5,925 nt of DNA from the NCBI GenBank assembly GCA_003135255.1, contig PLAX01000185.1, forward strand, positions 1 to 5,925, given 5' to 3'. Source of the stretch: Candidatus Dormiibacterota bacterium (lineage in GTDB: Bacteria > Chloroflexota > Dormibacteria > Aeolococcales > Aeolococcaceae). Of the stretch, positions 1 to 5,782 are shown piece after piece. The notes under the pieces were generated by a model. The model was not told the DNA's origin. It saw only the letters and a list, made by a program, of their open reading frames with translations, and did no database searches. Position 1 is the first letter of the stretch, and each line of letters begins with the position of its first letter. Both the position numbers and the translations under genes were made by a program.

Positions 1-2
1 AG

Positions 3-50
3 GAATTGCGCGCCTTCTTCCGTCCCTACCGGACAGCGGCGACGGGCTGA
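3..50 (+). CDS. C-terminal end of a possible upstream gene (partial)
   Basis: The reading frame open from the left edge encodes ELRAFFRPYRTAATG and stops at TGA 48-50. Twelve of the fifteen codons end in G or C, as expected for a GC-rich actinomycete gene, and a GC-rich hairpin starts five bases after the stop. Both points fit a true gene end. Only fifteen residues are visible, so no family can be named and the frame could be open by chance. Confidence 0.35.
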   Translation, partial: ELRAFFRPYRTAATG

Positions 51-54
51 GGCT

Positions 55-73
55 GCCGCCTGGTAGGGGCGGC
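55..73 (+). terminator. GC-rich hairpin, possible terminator of the left-edge gene
   Basis: GCCGCC (55-60) pairs perfectly with GGCGGC (68-73) across a 7-base loop. No T-run follows. Hairpins without a T-run are common at transcript ends in actinomycetes. Its position five bases after the stop at 48-50 is the main support. Confidence 0.35.
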
Positions 74-347
74 TGGCAAGCATCGCACGCGTGCTTTCCG
101 CGGCCGGTGGCGGCCGGCCTGCCAATCTCTTCGCCAGCACTTGTCCCCCCACTGGTCTCGGCGCTCGAGCTTCACGCCGGTGCGATGGCGAGTGCCGCGC
201 GGGGCACGGTCTCAGGGGAATGTGTTCGAGGCGCCGGTCCAGCAGACTCATGGTGGCCGTCCCTGCCGAAGTTGCGCACGACCGCGCCATTGCCTCTCAC
301 GCCAGGCCGGTTGATCTCGCATGAGCACTAAGAAGAGGAGACACGCG
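74..347. other. Spacer upstream of the dehydrogenase, no gene recognised
   Basis: This stretch has open frames on both strands, but their translations are rich in Arg, Ala, Pro and Ser and show no family pattern, which is typical of GC-rich shadow frames. I see no convincing -35/-10 pair. The only clear signal is the ribosome binding site AGAGGAG (334-340), seven bases before the ATG at 348. The promoter of the dehydrogenase must lie here or further upstream. Confidence 0.4.
334..340 (+). promoter_or_regulatory. Ribosome binding site deciding the dehydrogenase start
   Basis: AGAGGAG lies seven bases before ATG 348. The in-frame ATG at 321 has no comparable purine run, so 348 is preferred. 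The ATG at 375 begins the conserved family N-terminus but has only a weaker upstream site. Confidence 0.6.
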
Positions 348-1148
348 ATGACAGCAGTCACCCGCGTCCGGACGATGAAGGCGGCTATCTTCTATGGGGA
401 GAAGGACATAAGGGTCGAGGAGAGGCCGATCCCGGAACCTCTGCCGGAGGAGGTCCTCATCCGGGTGAGATCCGCGGGCATCTGCGGCAGCGATCTCCTC
501 GGCTACAACGGCATCGGGTCCTGGCAGCCGCCGCGCGGTGTCGGCATCGAGCAGGGTCACGAACTGGCCGGTGAGATCGTCGAGCTGGGAAGCTCGGTGA
601 CCGGGCTGTCGGTGGGGCAGCGGGTCGCCGTGCAGCCGGAGCATCTCATCTCCTGCGGGTCCTGCCGCGAGTGCAGCAACGGCCTGCCCCATCTGTGCAG
701 GCACCTGGGCCTGCTCCATGGTACGCGGCAATCGAGCCACGGCTTCTCACAGTACGATACCTGCGTCGCCACCAACGTCTGGCCAATCCCGGACACCGTG
801 TCGTTCGATAGTGCGGCTCTCGCTGACTGCTACGGGGTGGCTGTGCATGCGATCCATCGGGTCGGGTCGGTGAGCGGCAAGCTGGTGGCGGTCATCGGCT
901 GTGGAACCATCGGGCTCTCCATCGGCCAGACGGCCCGCGCCTTAGGCTCTGGACGCGTGGTCATGATCGGCGACCAGGCCAATGAGGCGCGGCACCTGAT
1001 TGTAAAGACGCATGAGTCAGTAGCCTGGTGTTCAGTGACCCGTGACGGCCGGGGCACGGTGGGGGCGCCACTCGTGTGGCTCCCGGCGCTGCCGTTGACG
1101 TGGGGGAGGGAGGTGCCACTCCAGGTCGCAGCCCACGAGTCGCCGTGA
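348..1148 (+). pseudogene. Zinc-dependent alcohol dehydrogenase (MDR family), 3' half lost
   Basis: The N-terminal 220 residues are a medium-chain dehydrogenase, a cytosolic NAD(P)-linked oxidoreductase of alcohols or polyols. Counting from ATG 348, which has AGAGGAG seven bases upstream, the GroES-like domain carries catalytic-zinc ligands C46 (GICGSD), H71 and E72 (GHE), and a four-Cys structural zinc lobe at C103, C106, C109 and C117. The Rossmann glycine motif follows at 184-189 (GCGTIG), and D209 ends the second strand, which suggests NAD rather than NADP. Similarity stops after about residue 220 (near 1005-1030). The frame then runs through unrelated sequence, antisense to the transposase remnant region, to TGA 1146-1148. 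Intact members have about 340-350 residues, so most of the nucleotide-binding domain and the C-terminal return to the catalytic domain are missing. A functional enzyme is unlikely. In-frame ATGs at 321 and 375 are alternative starts; 375 begins the conserved MKAAIFYG. The exact substrate is unknown. Confidence 0.75.
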
Positions 1149-1852
1149 CTGCACAAGGCTAGGCCCCTCACCGTGAAGGGGCGGCCAGGGGGTGAGATGA
1201 GCCCTCTCGCCGAGGAGGAGGAAGTCGCAGAGGCGATCGTGAGGCCGGTGGGCGCGGAGCACGTAGAGGATCCGGATGAGCGTCAGCCACGGAGCGCCAA
1301 CCCTGCCGTCGGGGAAGATGACCTCGATGGCGAGCTGCGTATGGTCGGCCTCCCAGGTCTCATTCCGGTGAGCAGCAACTCAGGTCAGGAACGTGTCGTA
1401 CACCCTCCTGGCCGGTTCGCCCCCTTTCATGCCGCCCGCGGACCAGGAGTCAGCGCTCGGGCGAAGGCGCGACGGAGCGTGTCCACGCTCGGGCCGCCGG
1501 TGGGACGGGCGCGGTGGAGTGCGTTGACGTTGCCCCCGTGATACGCGAGGTCCTCGATGTTCCAGCCGCCCCACGGTCACCGGCGGTTTGGCAGCGCCGC
1601 CCAGCCACCGCCACACCGTTCGCAAGGTGACCCCCAGGTCGGCGGCCAAGCGGTCCACGTATGTTGAGATCGGTCGTCCCTGATCCCGAAGCTGAGACAG
1701 GATGCCGACGGCCATTTCGCGTCGGCGTCGTACCTCCGAGCGTGAGGCCGAGGACCTGGCCACCAGGTTCTCCTGAGCGTCGGCGGATGCTCCGCATGGC
1801 CGAAGCTATCTCACCGAGGCCTCGGCGGTGCCAGCATCGGCGACTACTGACA
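1029..1852. mobile_element. Possible extent of the remnant transposon (tentative ends)
   Basis: Reading inward, the left end begins TGTTCAGTGAC (1029) and the right end begins TGTCAGTAGTC on the minus strand (from 1852). Both start with TGT and share CAGT, which resembles the TGT...ACA termini of TniA/Tn7/Mu-like elements. The left position coincides with loss of dehydrogenase similarity, and the right lies just upstream of the transposase start. Against this, the flanking pentamers differ (CCTGG and GTTCG), so there is no target duplication, and the dehydrogenase does not resume after 1852. A second TGT tip at 1893 (TGTGACGG inward) is an alternative right end. The element would also be internally deleted. 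Confidence 0.25.
1275..1763 (-). pseudogene. Decayed TniA/Mu-type DDE (rve) transposase fragment
   Basis: A minus-strand gene starts at GTG 1763-1761 with AGGAG at 1774-1770, six bases upstream. Its first ~65 codons give a charged N-terminus and a helix-turn-helix-like stretch (ADLGVTLRTVWRWLGG). Similarity then jumps to another frame, from 1564 down to 1430 (WNIEDLAYHGGNVNAL, then TLRRAFARALTP), ending at TGA 1429-1427. It returns to the first frame at about 1430 (RRVYDTFLT), hits TGA at 1382-1380 where Trp would fit, and continues as NETWEADHTQLAIEV and APWLTLI to about 1275. The Asp in EADH (1346-1344) matches the first catalytic Asp of the rve/DDE fold. So there are at least two frameshifts and one nonsense codon, and the remaining catalytic Asp and Glu and the Mu-type C-terminal domain are absent. 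Intact relatives are several hundred residues longer. This is a dead remnant. The family assignment rests on motif memory, not on a search. Confidence 0.7.
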
Positions 1853-1876
1853 GTTCGTGGCCGTTTCTGCTGGCAC
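1828..1876. repeat. 9-bp inverted repeat beside the putative transposon end
   Basis: GTGCCAGCA (1828-1836) is the exact reverse complement of TGCTGGCAC (1868-1876), with 31 bases between. The candidate right tip at 1852 lies inside the loop. It could be a pair of transposase-binding sites, a regulatory hairpin of the transposase gene, or chance. Confidence 0.4.
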
Positions 1877-2157
1877 TTTGGCGCCCCGTCACACTCGCCG
1901 GCGCGGGGAGTCGTGTCCCAGCGGAGCTTTCGAGAGCTTGACTCGGAAACAGAAGCGTGGTCGGCAGACGACGGTTGACGCGTACCAGTCCGCAGTGGCA
2001 GCAGCACAGAAGCGGCACCGGGAGTGGCAGCCAGGGCGGTCCCTGCTTCCAGCAATACGAACCGCTCCCCAATCATCGCCGGCCCGGTCATCGACCTCGG
2101 CTGACGGGGTTCGAGTCCCGCAGCGCGGTCTTGGGGTGGCATAAGGGGCTCTTCTTA
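1877..2157. other. Gene-poor stretch between transposase remnant and tetR
   Basis: Several long open frames cross this stretch on both strands, but none gives a recognisable protein, a good start signal or consistent codon use. They look like GC-rich shadows. A string resembling a tRNA T-arm occurs at about 2106-2121 but does not fold correctly. I infer degraded accessory DNA, possibly further transposon flank. Confidence 0.4.
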
Positions 2158-2175
2158 CTTCCGGTGGGGCGGAAG
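2158..2175 (-). terminator. Hairpin downstream of the tetR gene
   Basis: CTTCCG (2158-2163) pairs with CGGAAG (2170-2175) over a 6-base loop. It lies 53 bases beyond the repressor's stop codon on the minus strand. No clear T-run follows, so it may be a weak or Rho-assisted terminator. Confidence 0.3.
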
Positions 2176-2228
2176 GGTCTGGCGCCCGACGAGCCGGGAT
2201 TCGATGGTGAAACGTGGGGGTGCTTTCG

Positions 2229-2765
2229 CTACTGGTCGATGATCGCCATGAGTGCGGTGGCGAAGGGTGTGGTGTCGAGATCGCCGCGTACGGCGAGTTG
2301 TTGGCTGTAGCCGAGACCGAGAGCTGCGAACGCTTCGGCGATTCGGGCGACGTCTGCTGGTCGTCGGTCGGGCAGGAGCGCGGCGATCGAGTCTCGTAGC
2401 GCCGTGAGCTGCTGTCGGACGAGCGCGGCCAGCGGCGGGGAGATGGCGGCCTCGGCGTAGATCTGAGCGACGAGGCGGGCGTGGTCTTTGTCGCGCGCCA
2501 TGGTTCGAATGTGTTCGAGGAACTCGTGAACGGCCGGGGTGGTGAGCTCGGTCGGGAATGCTTGGCCGGCCTCCTCGCAGATGGCGGTGACGATCTCGTC
2601 CTTGCTGGCGAAGTACCGGTAGATCGCTCCGATGGAGAGCCCGGATGCCTTGCCGAGGTCGGGCATGGAGGTACGGGCGAAGCCGTGGCTGGCGAAGCGA
2701 GTCCGTGCGGCGTCGATGATCTGCTGTCGCCGGGCGTCGAGGTGGGATTGGCTGACCTTCGGCAT
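2229..2765 (-). CDS. TetR/AcrR-family transcriptional repressor
   Basis: This 178-residue protein has typical TetR length and layout. The N-terminal DNA-binding domain covers roughly residues 10-57, with helix 1 (RRQQIIDAARTRFASHGF), the helix-turn-helix (SMPDLGKASGLSIGAIYRYF) and the usual YF-x-SKDE turn into helix 4. The rest is an all-helical ligand-binding and dimerisation domain too variable to name the inducer. ATG 2765-2763 is the only plausible start: an in-frame TGA lies five codons upstream. There is no clear Shine-Dalgarno at normal spacing; AGGA sits 16 bases upstream, so translation may be weak or use a very short leader. The gene is divergent from the aldo/keto reductase gene across a 74-base spacer that contains two palindromes. 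By analogy with the family, it probably represses both itself and that gene until a small ligand binds. Assignment to the family is secure; the ligand is unknown. Confidence 0.93.
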   Translation of the reverse strand: MPKVSQSHLDARRQQIIDAARTRFASHGFARTSMPDLGKASGLSIGAIYRYFASKDEIVTAICEEAGQAFPTELTTPAVHEFLEHIRTMARDKDHARLVAQIYAEAAISPPLAALVRQQLTALRDSIAALLPDRRPADVARIAEAFAALGLGYSQQLAVRGDLDTTPFATALMAIIDQ

Positions 2766-2771
2766 AAAATA

Positions 2772-2783
2772 GAACGATCATTC
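2772..2783. promoter_or_regulatory. Candidate TetR operator, tetR-proximal
   Basis: GAACGATCATTC is an imperfect palindrome, ten of twelve positions symmetric, centred on GATC (2776-2779). It lies seven bases upstream of the tetR start codon, where bound repressor would block expression of its own gene. Short GATC-centred dyads are common operators in this family; the binding itself is inferred. Confidence 0.5.
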
Positions 2784-2802
2784 CTTTTTAATGGTATTGT
2801 TC

Positions 2803-2810
2803 ACGATCGT
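2803..2810. promoter_or_regulatory. Candidate TetR operator, reductase-proximal
   Basis: ACGATCGT is a perfect 8-bp palindrome centred on GATC (2805-2808). It shares the ACGATC half with the site at 2772-2783, and the two centres are 29 bases apart, close to three helical turns. It sits 29 bases before the reductase start. A weak -10-like TATTGT (2795-2800) lies between the sites, without a convincing -35. Confidence 0.5.
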
Positions 2811-2839
2811 ACCCCACAGTCGACGCCCCGGGAGGCCCC

Positions 2840-3886
2840 ATGCGCTATCAAACCTTTGGACGACAGACCGGTCTGCGGGTCTCGGAGTATGTGCTCGGCA
2901 CGGCCAACTTCGGCTCGGCCGAGACCGCCGCTGGCGTGGCGGGGTCCAGGGAGATCTTCGAGACGTTCGCTGCGGCTGGTGGCACGACGTTCGACGTCTC
3001 GAACATCTATCAGAACGGGGAGGCTGAGAGCATCCTCGGAGACCTCCTGGGTCGTGAGCGCGACGACTTCGTCGTCATCACGAAGTACGCCGGGAGCAGG
3101 CAGGCTGTGGTTCGCCCGGGGACGACGGGCAACAGCCGTAAGACCATGATCCGATCGCTGGAGGAAAGCCTGCGGCGCTTGAAGACCGACTACGTGGACG
3201 TCTTCATGCCCCACTTTCCCGATGGGGTCACTCCGATGGTGGAGATCCTAGCCGGGCTGGAGGACCTGATCAGGGCCGGCAAGATCCGGTATGGCGGATT
3301 GTCGAACTTCCCGGCCTGGCGGGTCGCGGGTGCGGTCACCAGCGCGGACCTGCGCGGACTCGCGCCGTTGGCCGGCATCCAGACCGAGTACAGCTTGGCC
3401 GAGCGCTCGGCGGAGCGGGAACTGCTTCCGATGGCCGAGGCCCACGGGTTGGGTGTCGTCTTGTACTCCCCGCTTGCGGGAGGGCTGTTGACCGGGAAGT
3501 ACCGCCGGGGCGAGCAAGGCCGCCTCAGCGCTCGAGGTGCCGGCAACGAGGACACCGCCCGGCGCGACGCCGTCCTGGACGCTGTCCTTGCCGCCGCCGA
3601 TGAGCTGGAGACCAGCCCGGTCCAGGTCTCGTTGGCCTGGCTGCGCCGCCGCGCCGCAGACGAACAGACCTCGATGATCCCCATCGTCGGACCCCGCACC
3701 CCGGTCCATCTGGAGCAGTACCTCAGTGCCCTGGAGGTAGAGCTCGATGAGCAGCATTACCAGCAGTTGGACGAGGTCAGCGCGATTCAGCTTGGCGCTC
3801 CTTACGAGGACGTGGCAGCTGCCCTGGGTCACGGCGCGGACGGCGACCGACACCTCCTCGACTCCCCGCACCTGACCGTGATCTGA
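2840..3886 (+). CDS. Aldo/keto reductase
   Basis: This 348-residue cytosolic protein belongs to the NADPH-dependent aldo/keto reductases, (beta/alpha)8 barrels that reduce aldehydes and ketones to alcohols or run in reverse. The catalytic tetrad is complete: D52 and Y57 (FDVSNIYQNGEAE), K82 (ITKYAG) and H125 (FMPHFPD). Cofactor-site signatures follow: GGLSNF (152-157), Q181, YSPLAGGLLTGKY (209-221), and the C-terminal IVGPRT plus E292 that usually contacts the adenosine phosphate. Length and the LAGGLLTGKY loop place it with the longer bacterial members related to Kv-beta and YhdN-like proteins rather than the short 280-residue group. ATG 2840 has GGAGG at 2831-2835, a slightly short four-base spacing. 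It is transcribed away from tetR and followed 58 bases later by a VOC gene, so the three probably form one regulated unit. The substrate is not evident. Confidence 0.93.
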   Translation: MRYQTFGRQTGLRVSEYVLGTANFGSAETAAGVAGSREIFETFAAAGGTTFDVSNIYQNGEAESILGDLLGRERDDFVVITKYAGSRQAVVRPGTTGNSRKTMIRSLEESLRRLKTDYVDVFMPHFPDGVTPMVEILAGLEDLIRAGKIRYGGLSNFPAWRVAGAVTSADLRGLAPLAGIQTEYSLAERSAERELLPMAEAHGLGVVLYSPLAGGLLTGKYRRGEQGRLSARGAGNEDTARRDAVLDAVLAAADELETSPVQVSLAWLRRRAADEQTSMIPIVGPRTPVHLEQYLSALEVELDEQHYQQLDEVSAIQLGAPYEDVAAALGHGADGDRHLLDSPHLTVI

Positions 3887-3944
3887 CCGCCGAGCCCTGA
3901 CTCGCCCGGCCAGACCGGACACTTACGCCCCGATTGGAGAACTC

Positions 3945-4310
3945 ATGCCTGTAGCTCGTGTTGCTGCGATCAACCTCGAATGCACTGACCCGACCGATCT
4001 GGCCCGCTTTTGGGCCACCATGCTCGACGGCGAGATCGCGGTCCAGACACCGGACTTCTGTGCTGTCAAGGCGGGCAACCTCTACCTCGGCGCTGTTCGC
4101 GTTGACGACTACCAGCCACCGACCTGGCCCTCGGCCGAACGATCACAGCAGATCCATCTCGACCTCGCCGTCGACGACCCCGACAACCTCGACGACGCCG
4201 AGGCACAGGCGATCCGACTCGGAGCCGTCAAAGAAAGACAGCAACCCGCGCCGGAACGCTGGCGAGTCCTGCGCGACCCGGCCGGTCATCCCTTCTGCCT
4301 GCGGCTCTAA
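3945..4310 (+). CDS. VOC-fold (glyoxalase/bleomycin-resistance-like) protein
   Basis: This 121-residue protein fits the small vicinal-oxygen-chelate fold, particularly the glyoxalase-like actinomycete group. The first beta-alpha-beta module runs from RVAAINLECTDPTDLARFWA, the usual strand then helix with FW, to about residue 55. The second runs from IHLDLAVDD (70-78) through a helix (DDAEAQAIRLGA) to the closing DPAGHPFCLRL. H71 could be a metal ligand. The usual second-module acidic ligand is not obvious, so it may bind rather than convert its ligand. ATG 3945 has GGAGA at 3936-3940. The gene begins 58 bases after the reductase stop, with no clear terminator between, so co-transcription is likely. 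Members act in lyase, dioxygenase, epoxide or antibiotic-binding roles; nothing here decides which. Confidence 0.85.
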   Translation: MPVARVAAINLECTDPTDLARFWATMLDGEIAVQTPDFCAVKAGNLYLGAVRVDDYQPPTWPSAERSQQIHLDLAVDDPDNLDDAEAQAIRLGAVKERQQPAPERWRVLRDPAGHPFCLRL

Positions 4311-4316
4311 CCAGCA

Positions 4317-4338
4317 CCACCTTGGATTCCATCGGTGG
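4317..4338 (+). terminator. Possible terminator after the reductase-VOC operon
   Basis: CCACC (4317-4321) pairs with GGTGG (4334-4338), and TGG (4323-4325) with CCA (4329-4331) inside it, giving an interrupted stem with a 3-base loop. It starts six bases after the VOC stop. There is no T-run, so the call is tentative. Confidence 0.3.
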
Positions 4339-4465
4339 ATGCAACACCTTGCAAGTGATGACAATGGCGACCCTTTCAGATGGGTGAGCGACCGGGCCAT
4401 AGGACATCCCGGATGCAGCGGGCAAAAGTCGGGCCATTGCCACCCGCAAGAGGATTCGCTGGCAC

Positions 4466-4684
4466 TCATCGTGCCGTTGCGAACAAAGAGGCCGACACGA
4501 GGCCGTGGACCATGTCCGGTCGATCCGCAGTCACGAGTGTTGCTGCTCCGGCGGCCACGGAGATGCCGACGATGACCGCCGGACCGCCACGCTGCTCAAT
4601 CCCGTCAGCTGGTGGCGTCTTGCGACGGAAGCGGAAGCTTGCGAGTTCGGGCGGCAAGGGCCGAACTCCTCCCACAAGATTCAT
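4466..4684 (-). CDS. Doubtful small hypothetical protein or gene fragment
   Basis: A 72-codon frame begins at ATG 4684 on the minus strand. Its first half is basic and proline-rich. Its second half has a hydrophobic run (AVIVGISVAAGAATLVTA, about residues 36-53) that could span a membrane, followed by a short polar tail. Roughly two thirds of its codons end in G or C, lower than expected for a strongly coding gene here. I recognise no family and no ribosome binding site. It may be a fragment of a membrane protein or a chance frame. Confidence 0.15.
   Translation of the reverse strand: MNLVGGVRPLPPELASFRFRRKTPPADGIEQRGGPAVIVGISVAAGAATLVTADRPDMVHGLVSASLFATAR
4547..4583. repeat. 8-bp perfect inverted repeat
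   Basis: TCCGGCGG (4547-4554) and CCGCCGGA (4576-4583) are exact reverse complements separated by 21 bases. They lie about 140 bases before the patatin-like start. It might be a regulator site or hairpin, but in DNA this rich in G and C, chance is a serious alternative. Confidence 0.25.
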
Positions 4685-4723
4685 GCGATTACTTAGCGAT
4701 AGTGGAATTGGAAGTGAGGTTCA

Positions 4724-5572
4724 GTGATAAGGCGAGAAGAGACAGCCCCGACCCGTGCTCTGGTTTTGGGTGGCGGTGGCGTTACGGGGATTGCGTGGGA
4801 GATCGGTGTGCTTGCCGGCTTGGCGGTGTCGGGTGTAGATCTGACCAAAGCGCATGCCGTGATAGGCACATCGGCCGGGTCATTCGTCGGTGCCGCCGTG
4901 GCGAGTGGTTATGACCTCGAGAACCTGGCGGCAGACCAGTCACAACCCGACCCAGCTGAGCTCACCGTTGCTGCCTCACAGGAGACGATCGCCGCTTGGT
5001 TCAGCGCGTTCGGAGCTGGCGATGCGACCAGCGTCGGGGCTGCCTTCGGCCAGATTGCCAAAGCGAATCCCGAACCTGTCCCTCCCCACGTTCGCCGCGC
5101 CATCGTTGAGGGTCGGCTCGTCACGACGGAGTGGCCGGACACCTTGAGAGTTACCGCTGTCGATGCCGATTCTGGGGTGCTCCACATCTTCGACCGCACT
5201 TCAGGGATCGCATTAGTCGATGCAGTGGCAGCGAGCGGGGCGGTGCCCGGCGTCTGGCCTCTAGTCCGAATCGGTGGGCGATCATGGATCGACGGCGGCA
5301 TGGTCTCTTCGGCCAATGCTCGGCTTGCGGATGGCTACGGGCGGGTCATCGTCCTTGCTCCGATGCCCACCGGCTACGGCACAATCCCGGGGGTCGAAGA
5401 CGACGTGGCCGCCATGCAGGAACAGTCGAGTGTGTGCCTCCTGTCACCGGACGAGGGGAGCATCCTTGCAATTGGGCCGAATCCCTATGACCCCGACCGA
5501 AGAGGCCCCGCCGCAGCAGCGGGACGGTTGCAGGGCGTCCGGATGGCGCCCACGGTTGACGCAATGTGGTGA
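4724..5572 (+). CDS. Patatin-like serine hydrolase / phospholipase
   Basis: This complete 282-residue protein is of the patatin family, Ser-Asp dyad acyl hydrolases that cleave phospholipid or other lipid esters. The glycine-rich oxyanion loop is at LGGGGVTG (15-22), the nucleophile elbow at GTSAG with S50, and the catalytic aspartate at D190 in DGG. The C-terminus (ILAIGPNPYDP, then an Arg/Ala-rich helix) resembles the usual end of the actinomycete group, so it is not truncated. No signal peptide or membrane segment is seen, suggesting a cytosolic or peripheral enzyme. The start is GTG 4724, since the conserved core begins only ten residues later and no other start codon lies between; GAGGT at 4716-4720 is close to it. 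It stands apart from the VOC gene by 413 bases and is probably its own transcription unit. Some family relatives are toxins or act in anti-phage systems, but no partner gene is present. The substrate is unknown. Confidence 0.92.
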   Translation: MIRREETAPTRALVLGGGGVTGIAWEIGVLAGLAVSGVDLTKAHAVIGTSAGSFVGAAVASGYDLENLAADQSQPDPAELTVAASQETIAAWFSAFGAGDATSVGAAFGQIAKANPEPVPPHVRRAIVEGRLVTTEWPDTLRVTAVDADSGVLHIFDRTSGIALVDAVAASGAVPGVWPLVRIGGRSWIDGGMVSSANARLADGYGRVIVLAPMPTGYGTIPGVEDDVAAMQEQSSVCLLSPDEGSILAIGPNPYDPDRRGPAAAAGRLQGVRMAPTVDAMW

Positions 5573-5585
5573 CTCCGTGGGCGCC
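5545..5585 (+). terminator. 11-bp perfect hairpin wrapped around the patatin stop codon
   Basis: GGCGCCCACGG (5545-5555) is the exact reverse complement of CCGTGGGCGCC (5575-5585), with a 19-base loop that contains the last codons and the TGA at 5570-5572. The left arm is therefore coding. There is no T-run. It is most likely the transcript's terminator or a 3'-end stabilising structure. Confidence 0.55.
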
Positions 5586-5727
5586 TCCAGTCCTTCCAGC
5601 TATCGAATAGGGCAGGATGGAACTAACGACAAAGCGTTCCGCTCTACTTCGTGGGTCTCACTGATCGGGAGGGGGGCTGGTGCACTGCCCGGCAGACAGT
5701 GTTCCTATCGACGCTCATCTTGGTGAA
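5586..5727. other. Short spacer between converging genes
   Basis: No coding frame with family character is seen here. The stretch lies between the patatin-like gene and a minus-strand gene fragment that converge, so only terminators are expected. Confidence 0.4.
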
Positions 5728-5744
5728 GAGCATGGGTGATGCTC
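5728..5744 (-). terminator. Small hairpin downstream of the right-edge gene
   Basis: GAGCAT (5728-5733) pairs with ATGCTC (5739-5744) over the loop GGGTG. Seen from the minus strand it lies 38 bases after the stop at 5785-5783, a normal distance for a terminator. It lacks a clear T-run and could serve either direction. Confidence 0.3.
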
Positions 5745-5782
5745 CGCCGCACCGATGGATCCCGAGGCTTCAGAGGATTCGG

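Larger units (their letters stand above)
4339..4723. other. Spacer before the patatin-like gene, no secure gene
   Basis: No protein of a recognised family is found in this 385-base stretch. It contains an inverted repeat (4547-4583), a doubtful minus-strand frame (4466-4684), and at its end the start signals of the patatin-like gene. GAGGT at 4716-4720, three bases before the GTG, is a close but plausible ribosome binding site. The promoter of that gene should lie here, but I cannot point to a convincing -35/-10 pair. The stretch may be decayed coding DNA. Confidence 0.4.

Noticed and set aside
1450..2142. 230-residue minus-strand open frame
   Set aside because: The translation is Arg/Ser/Thr-rich and low in pattern, it overlaps the transposase remnant in another frame, and it shows no family motif. 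It is a GC-rich shadow.
2100..2145. tRNA-like T-arm, GGGGTTCGAGTCCCG, as in a tRNA 3' end or attachment site
   Set aside because: Only three of the five T-stem pairs form, and no acceptor, anticodon or D arm can be folded around it. Not a tRNA gene or a convincing att site.
2155..2781. 208-residue minus-strand frame overlapping tetR
   Set aside because: It is Arg/His/Pro-rich and in a different frame from a clear TetR protein; its start does follow an AGGA, but the content is not protein-like.
3248..3922. 224-residue frame antisense to the aldo/keto reductase
   Set aside because: The sense strand encodes a complete catalytic tetrad. The antisense frame is a usual by-product of high third-position GC.
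3958..4575. 205-residue plus frame over the VOC gene and spacer
   Set aside because: It is Ser/Thr/Arg/Pro-rich with no domain pattern; the 3945 frame has the VOC fold and the better ribosome binding site.
4724..5572. Patatin as part of an anti-phage signalling system (CBASS-like)
   Set aside because: No nucleotidyltransferase, ubiquitin-like or other partner gene lies nearby, and the protein looks like the ordinary stand-alone actinomycete group.
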